Shown here one piece after another: positions 60,512-64,000 of a DNA stretch of 64,000 bases (the stretch's first letter is position 1; the number at the start of each line of letters is the position of its first letter). The notes beneath the pieces were generated by a model, which had not been told where the DNA came from, did no database searches, and saw only the letters and a list, made by a program, of their open reading frames with translations. This stretch comes from Streptomyces sp. NBC_00483 (GTDB taxonomy: Bacteria; Actinomycetota; Actinomycetes; Streptomycetales; Streptomycetaceae). The translations under genes and the position numbers were made by a program. The stretch is taken from the NCBI RefSeq assembly GCF_036013745.1, contig NZ_CP107880.1, positions 186,001 to 250,000 of the forward strand, in the 5' to 3' direction.

Positions 60512-61371
60512 GCGCCACCGACTCCACCCTCCTTCGCCCCCGGATGCTGGGGCGCGCGACGGTCAACGTCGTCGTCGCGATCTCCGTTCTGTACACGCTG
60601 CTTCCGGTCCTGTGGCTGGTCCTCGCCTCGACCAAGTCCCGAGACGCCCTGTTCAGCAGCAGCATCCTGTCGTTCAGCGACTTCTCCCTCGTGCAGAACC
60701 TCAAGGACCTGTTCGCGATGGACGGCGGCCTGTACAGCCGCTGGTACGGCAACAGCCTGCTGTACGCGGTCCTGGGCGCGGCCATCGGCGCGCTGATCAG
60801 CGTCGCCTGCGGCTACGCCTTCGACAAGTACCACTTCCGGCACAAGGAGAAGCTGTTCGGCCTGGTGCTCGCGGCGGTCATGGTGCCGCAGACGGTGCTC
60901 GCGCTGCCGCTGTATCTGATCGCGTCGGCGACCGGCATCGTGAACACCTTCTGGTCCGTGTTCATCCCGGTCCTGTTCAACCCGTTCGGCGTGTACCTCG
61001 GCCGCATCTTCGCCCAGGGGTACGTGCCGAACGAGGTCCTGGAGGCCGCGCGCGTCGACGGCGCAAGCGAACTCGCGACGTACTTCAAGGTCGCGCTGCG
61101 CATGCTGGGCCCCGGCCTGGTCACGGTCTTCCTCTTCCAGCTCACCACGATCTGGAACAACTTCTTCCTGCCGATGGTGATGCTGTCGAACCAGGATCTG
61201 TATCCCGTCAGCCTCGGCCTGTTCCAATGGAACAGCCAGGCGACCGTCTCGCCCGAGTACTACCCGGTGGTGATCATGGGCTCGCTCCTCGCGGTCCTCC
61301 CTCTCGTCCTCGCGTTCGTCTTCCTCCAGCGCTTCTGGCGGTCCGGCCTCACGGCGGGGGCGGTCAAGTGA
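60508..61371 (+). CDS. Sugar ABC transporter permease 2 (MalG-type)
   Basis: A 287-residue permease with six helices and EAA loop EVLEAARVDGASELATYFKV. Its ATG overlaps the preceding stop (ATGA). No ATPase gene is in the operon; Streptomyces sugar importers of this kind commonly share the general ATPase MsiK, which would be encoded elsewhere. Confidence 0.95.
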   Translation: MSATDSTLLRPRMLGRATVNVVVAISVLYTLLPVLWLVLASTKSRDALFSSSILSFSDFSLVQNLKDLFAMDGGLYSRWYGNSLLYAVLGAAIGALISVACGYAFDKYHFRHKEKLFGLVLAAVMVPQTVLALPLYLIASATGIVNTFWSVFIPVLFNPFGVYLGRIFAQGYVPNEVLEAARVDGASELATYFKVALRMLGPGLVTVFLFQLTTIWNNFFLPMVMLSNQDLYPVSLGLFQWNSQATVSPEYYPVVIMGSLLAVLPLVLAFVFLQRFWRSGLTAGAVK

Positions 61372-62375
61372 GCAAGCCCCGCGTGGCGCTGGCCATGTCC
61401 CCCCAGGCCGCGGCGGCCGTCTTCACGCCGCGGTCCATGGCCGCGCTCACGGAGGTCTGCGACCTCGCACCGCTGCCCGTGCTCGACGACCTCACGTCCG
61501 CCCGGGCGAAGGAGGTCCTGGCCGACGTCGAGGTGCTCGTCACCGGCTGGGGCTGCCCGTCGCTCGACGCCGACGTGCTGGCGGCGGCGCCCGCCCTCAA
61601 GGCCGTGGTGCACTCGGCCGGTTCGGTGCGCGGGCACGTCACCGAGGCCTGCTGGGAGCGCGGCATCGCCGTGTCCTCTGCGGCCGCGGCCAACGCGCTA
61701 CCGGTCGCCGAGTACACCCTCGCGATGATCCTTCTGCACGGCAAGCACGTCCTGGAACGGGCCCGCGACTTCCACCGTGAGCGCGAGCGCGGCGACTGGC
61801 TGCTCACCTCCCACGAAGTGGGCAACTACCGCCGCACGGTGGGCATCCTGTCCGCCTCGCTCATCGGCCGCCGGGTGATCGAACTGCTGCGCCCCTTCGA
61901 ATTCGAGGTGCTGCTGCACGACCCGTACGTCTCCGAGGAGGACGCGGCCGAGCTCGGCGTGGAACGCGTCGGTCTGCCCGAACTGTTCACGCGCAGCGAC
62001 CTGTTGAGCGTCCACACGCCGCTGCTGCCCACCACGACCGGGCTGGTCAGCAGGGAGCTGCTGAGTTCGATGCGGCCGGGCGCCACGCTCATCAACACCG
62101 CGCGCGGCGCCGTCGTCGACCAGGACGCCCTGACCGACGTGGTCCACGCGGGCCGCATCCGCGCGGTCCTGGACGTCACGGACCCGGAGGTGCTGCCCGC
62201 GGACCACCCGCTGTGGGACTGCCCGAACGCGCTGATCACCCCTCATCTGGCCGGCTCCCAGGGCAACGAGTGGCAGCGCCTCGCCGACACCGCGATCGGC
62301 GAACTGACGCGCTGGTCCACGGGCGACGGCTTCGCCCATCCCGTACGACGCGAAAGGCTGGCATACCTCGCATGA
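61368..62375 (+). CDS. D-2-hydroxyacid dehydrogenase family protein, altered Rossmann motif
   Basis: A 335-residue NAD(P)-dependent dehydrogenase. Catalytic residues Arg246 (INTARGAVVDQ), Glu274 (TDPEVLP) and His293 (TPHLAG) are in place. The dinucleotide motif normally GxGxxG reads SASLIG at 162-167, losing the first two glycines, so cofactor binding may be changed. GTG overlaps the permease stop (GTGA). It likely oxidises or reduces a sugar acid from the imported substrate. Confidence 0.88.
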   Translation: MSKPRVALAMSPQAAAAVFTPRSMAALTEVCDLAPLPVLDDLTSARAKEVLADVEVLVTGWGCPSLDADVLAAAPALKAVVHSAGSVRGHVTEACWERGIAVSSAAAANALPVAEYTLAMILLHGKHVLERARDFHRERERGDWLLTSHEVGNYRRTVGILSASLIGRRVIELLRPFEFEVLLHDPYVSEEDAAELGVERVGLPELFTRSDLLSVHTPLLPTTTGLVSRELLSSMRPGATLINTARGAVVDQDALTDVVHAGRIRAVLDVTDPEVLPADHPLWDCPNALITPHLAGSQGNEWQRLADTAIGELTRWSTGDGFAHPVRRERLAYLA

Positions 62376-64000
62376 ACAGCACCCCGTTCGATCTCCCCGC
62401 CGAGGACCGGGAGTTGAGCCCGCACACCGGCTTCACCCGGGCGCACTGGGAAGCCGTCGCCGACGGGCTGCTCGGAGCGGCCTGGCGGTGGGCGACGCCC
62501 GAGGGCGCACTGCTCGATCTGCCGGGCCGGCCCTCCGGGTCCGGCGTCCGCTCGGACGGGCTCGAGGGCTATGCCCGTACGTTCCTGGCGGCCGGCTTCC
62601 GGGTCGCGGGCGCGCAGGGCAAGGACCCGCACGGCTGGCTCGACCGGTACGCGAGCGGCCTCGCGGCGGGCACCCGGACGCCGGGGCGCGACGACGCCGA
62701 GTCCTGGCCGCTGATCCTCGACCACCACGTCCAGGGCCAGCCGATGGTGGAGTCCGCCTCGGTGGCGCTCGGCCTGTCGCTGACCCGGCCGTGGCTGTGG
62801 GACCGGCTCGACAGTGACGTGCAGGACCGTGCGGAGAAGTGGCTGCGCGGCGCCATCACGCACACGCCCGCGCCGAACAACTGGTACCTCTTCCCGTTCA
62901 TGGTGGCCTCGTTCCTGGAGTCCGTCGGCCGCTCCGACGCGGCGACGACGCGCGCCATCCAGCGGGCGCTCGACCTGCTGGAGACCTGGTACGAGGGCGA
63001 CGGCTGGTACCGCGACGGCGACGGGCGGGCCTTCGACCACTACAACGGGTGGGCGCTGCACCTGTACCCGATGCTGCACGCGCATCTGACGGGCGACTCC
63101 GCCCTGTCGGAGCGGGTGGGTCCGCGCCTGCGCGAGCACCTCGAGGGCTTCTCGCTGCTCTTCGGCGGCGACGGGGCGCCGATCCACTTCGGGCGTTCGC
63201 TCACTTACCGGTTCGCGGCGTCGGCGGCCGTCAGTATCGGCGCGGTCACCGGGCACACGCCGCTGTCCCCGGGCGCCTCACGCCGTCTGATCAGCGGGAA
63301 CCTGCGCTACTTCCTGGACCGTGGCGGCGTCACGGACGAGGGTCTGCTCAGCCTCGGCTGGCACGGCCCGCACGACGCGACGCTGCAGCACTACTCGGGC
63401 CCGGCGTCCCCGTACTGGGCGTCGAAGGGCTTCGTCGCGCTGCTGGCGGGCGAGGACGATCCGCTGTGGACGGCGCCCGAGGAGGCGGCGCCGAGCGAAG
63501 GCCCCGACCGGGTGCTCTCGCTGCCCGCGCCGGGCCTCCTGGTGCAGTCCACGCAGGCGGACGGGATCGTACGCCTTCACAACCACGGCAGTGACCACGT
63601 CCGCCCGTTCGAGGGCGAGAACGCCGCCGATGCCGACGCCCTCTACAGCCACCAGGCCTACTCCACGCACACCGGGCCCACGTCCCCGGCCAACCCGGCG
63701 GACAACCATCTGTCGGTCGAGTGCGACGGCATCGGAAGCGCCCGGCGCCGCATCCATCCGCTGGGGGCGGGCCAGGGCGACGGCTGGGGCTGGGCGGCGT
63801 CCTGGCACCGTCCGGTGTTCACGTCGGGTCCCCCGATGGTGCCGGGGCTGCGCGTGGAGAGCGTGACCGTGGCGCGCGGCGCGTACGAGCTGCGGGTGCA
63901 CCGTGTGATCGGTGCCCCGCACGGGGCGCGGGTGACGCTCACCGGCTGGGCCACGGACGCGTTGCACTCGGAGCTGATCGGCCTGCGCGGCTGGGAGCTG
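62372..64000 (+). CDS. DUF2264 protein, probable glycan-degrading (alpha/alpha) barrel (partial)
   Basis: At least 543 residues, running off the end of the window without a stop. It fits the DUF2264 family, predicted to have a helical barrel like many glycoside hydrolases and lyases; aromatic and Asp-rich segments (ESWPLILDHHVQGQP, NNWYLFPFM, DGWYRDGDGRAFDHYNGW) look like a substrate cleft. ATG overlaps the dehydrogenase stop (ATGA). Being cytoplasmic (no signal peptide), it would act on imported oligosaccharide. Reaction and substrate are unknown. Confidence 0.85.
   Translation, partial: MNSTPFDLPAEDRELSPHTGFTRAHWEAVADGLLGAAWRWATPEGALLDLPGRPSGSGVRSDGLEGYARTFLAAGFRVAGAQGKDPHGWLDRYASGLAAGTRTPGRDDAESWPLILDHHVQGQPMVESASVALGLSLTRPWLWDRLDSDVQDRAEKWLRGAITHTPAPNNWYLFPFMVASFLESVGRSDAATTRAIQRALDLLETWYEGDGWYRDGDGRAFDHYNGWALHLYPMLHAHLTGDSALSERVGPRLREHLEGFSLLFGGDGAPIHFGRSLTYRFAASAAVSIGAVTGHTPLSPGASRRLISGNLRYFLDRGGVTDEGLLSLGWHGPHDATLQHYSGPASPYWASKGFVALLAGEDDPLWTAPEEAAPSEGPDRVLSLPAPGLLVQSTQADGIVRLHNHGSDHVRPFEGENAADADALYSHQAYSTHTGPTSPANPADNHLSVECDGIGSARRRIHPLGAGQGDGWGWAASWHRPVFTSGPPMVPGLRVESVTVARGAYELRVHRVIGAPHGARVTLTGWATDALHSELIGLRGWEL

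Noticed and set aside
1..64000. tRNA, rRNA, CRISPR, integrase or phage genes.
   Set aside because: No cloverleaf, rRNA segment, repeat-spacer array or integrase motif was found on reading; a tRNAscan or CRISPR search would settle this.

Overview
The base composition, the strong third-position GC bias, the many GTG starts, the AGGAGG-type ribosome binding sites, the apparently leaderless promoters and the protein families (DasR-type operator, LitR-like regulator, Eis-type acetyltransferase, MsiK-less sugar importer) all point to a Streptomyces chromosome. The window reads like accessory chromosome: mostly catabolic, secreted and regulatory genes with few core functions, one insertion sequence and three broken genes. 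No rRNA, tRNA or CRISPR array was seen.

Layout. 0-5 kb (minus strand): FBP zinc-finger protein, universal stress protein, Tat lipoprotein related to polysaccharide deacetylases, GlcD-type FAD oxidase, anti-sigma-like ATPase. 5-12 kb: a membrane protein, then a light/photorepair module (SDR-DUF2867 protein, photolyase, B12-binding LitR/CarH-like MerR regulator and a divergent ECF sigma factor). 12-16 kb: Eis-like acetyltransferase, three small secreted or lipoprotein genes, a DinB-type protein. 16-25 kb: a secreted GH18 chitinase behind a DasR-type operator, OsmC and cupin genes, and a large secreted GH87 alpha-1,3-glucanase gene split by an IS5-family element. Chitinase and alpha-1,3-glucanase together suggest fungal cell-wall attack; the second enzyme is broken. 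A kinase-like pseudogene follows.

25-32 kb: aldo/keto reductase, a Clp_N/HTH protein with a leaderless promoter embedded in two palindromes, phosphoglucomutase, and a probable 2-aminoethylphosphonate module (HAD phosphonatase-like hydrolase, GntR regulator, divergent FAD oxidoreductase) with matched operators in front of both transcription units. 32-48 kb: asparagine synthetase, two VOC proteins, SRPBCC protein, glutathionyl-hydroquinone reductase-like protein, a RibD-like protein with swapped domain order, a TetR/EamA divergent pair with two operators, a phosphatase, a DUF4230 protein, a minus-strand group (PrmC paralogue, small protein, PhzF, alpha/beta hydrolase), a COG3826 2OG-Fe(II) oxygenase and a MarR/MFS pair.

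48-57 kb: a CYP102-like P450 with a divergent TetR, a heterodimeric ABC exporter whose two subunits have complementary degenerate ATPase motifs (the first also carries an in-frame stop), MgtC protein, a second P450 and an arylamine N-acetyltransferase. 57-64 kb: a carbohydrate uptake operon with a DeoR-HTH/LacI-sensor regulator, lipoprotein binding protein, two permeases, a 2-hydroxyacid dehydrogenase and a DUF2264 protein running off the window. The last four genes overlap by four bases each, indicating tight coupling.
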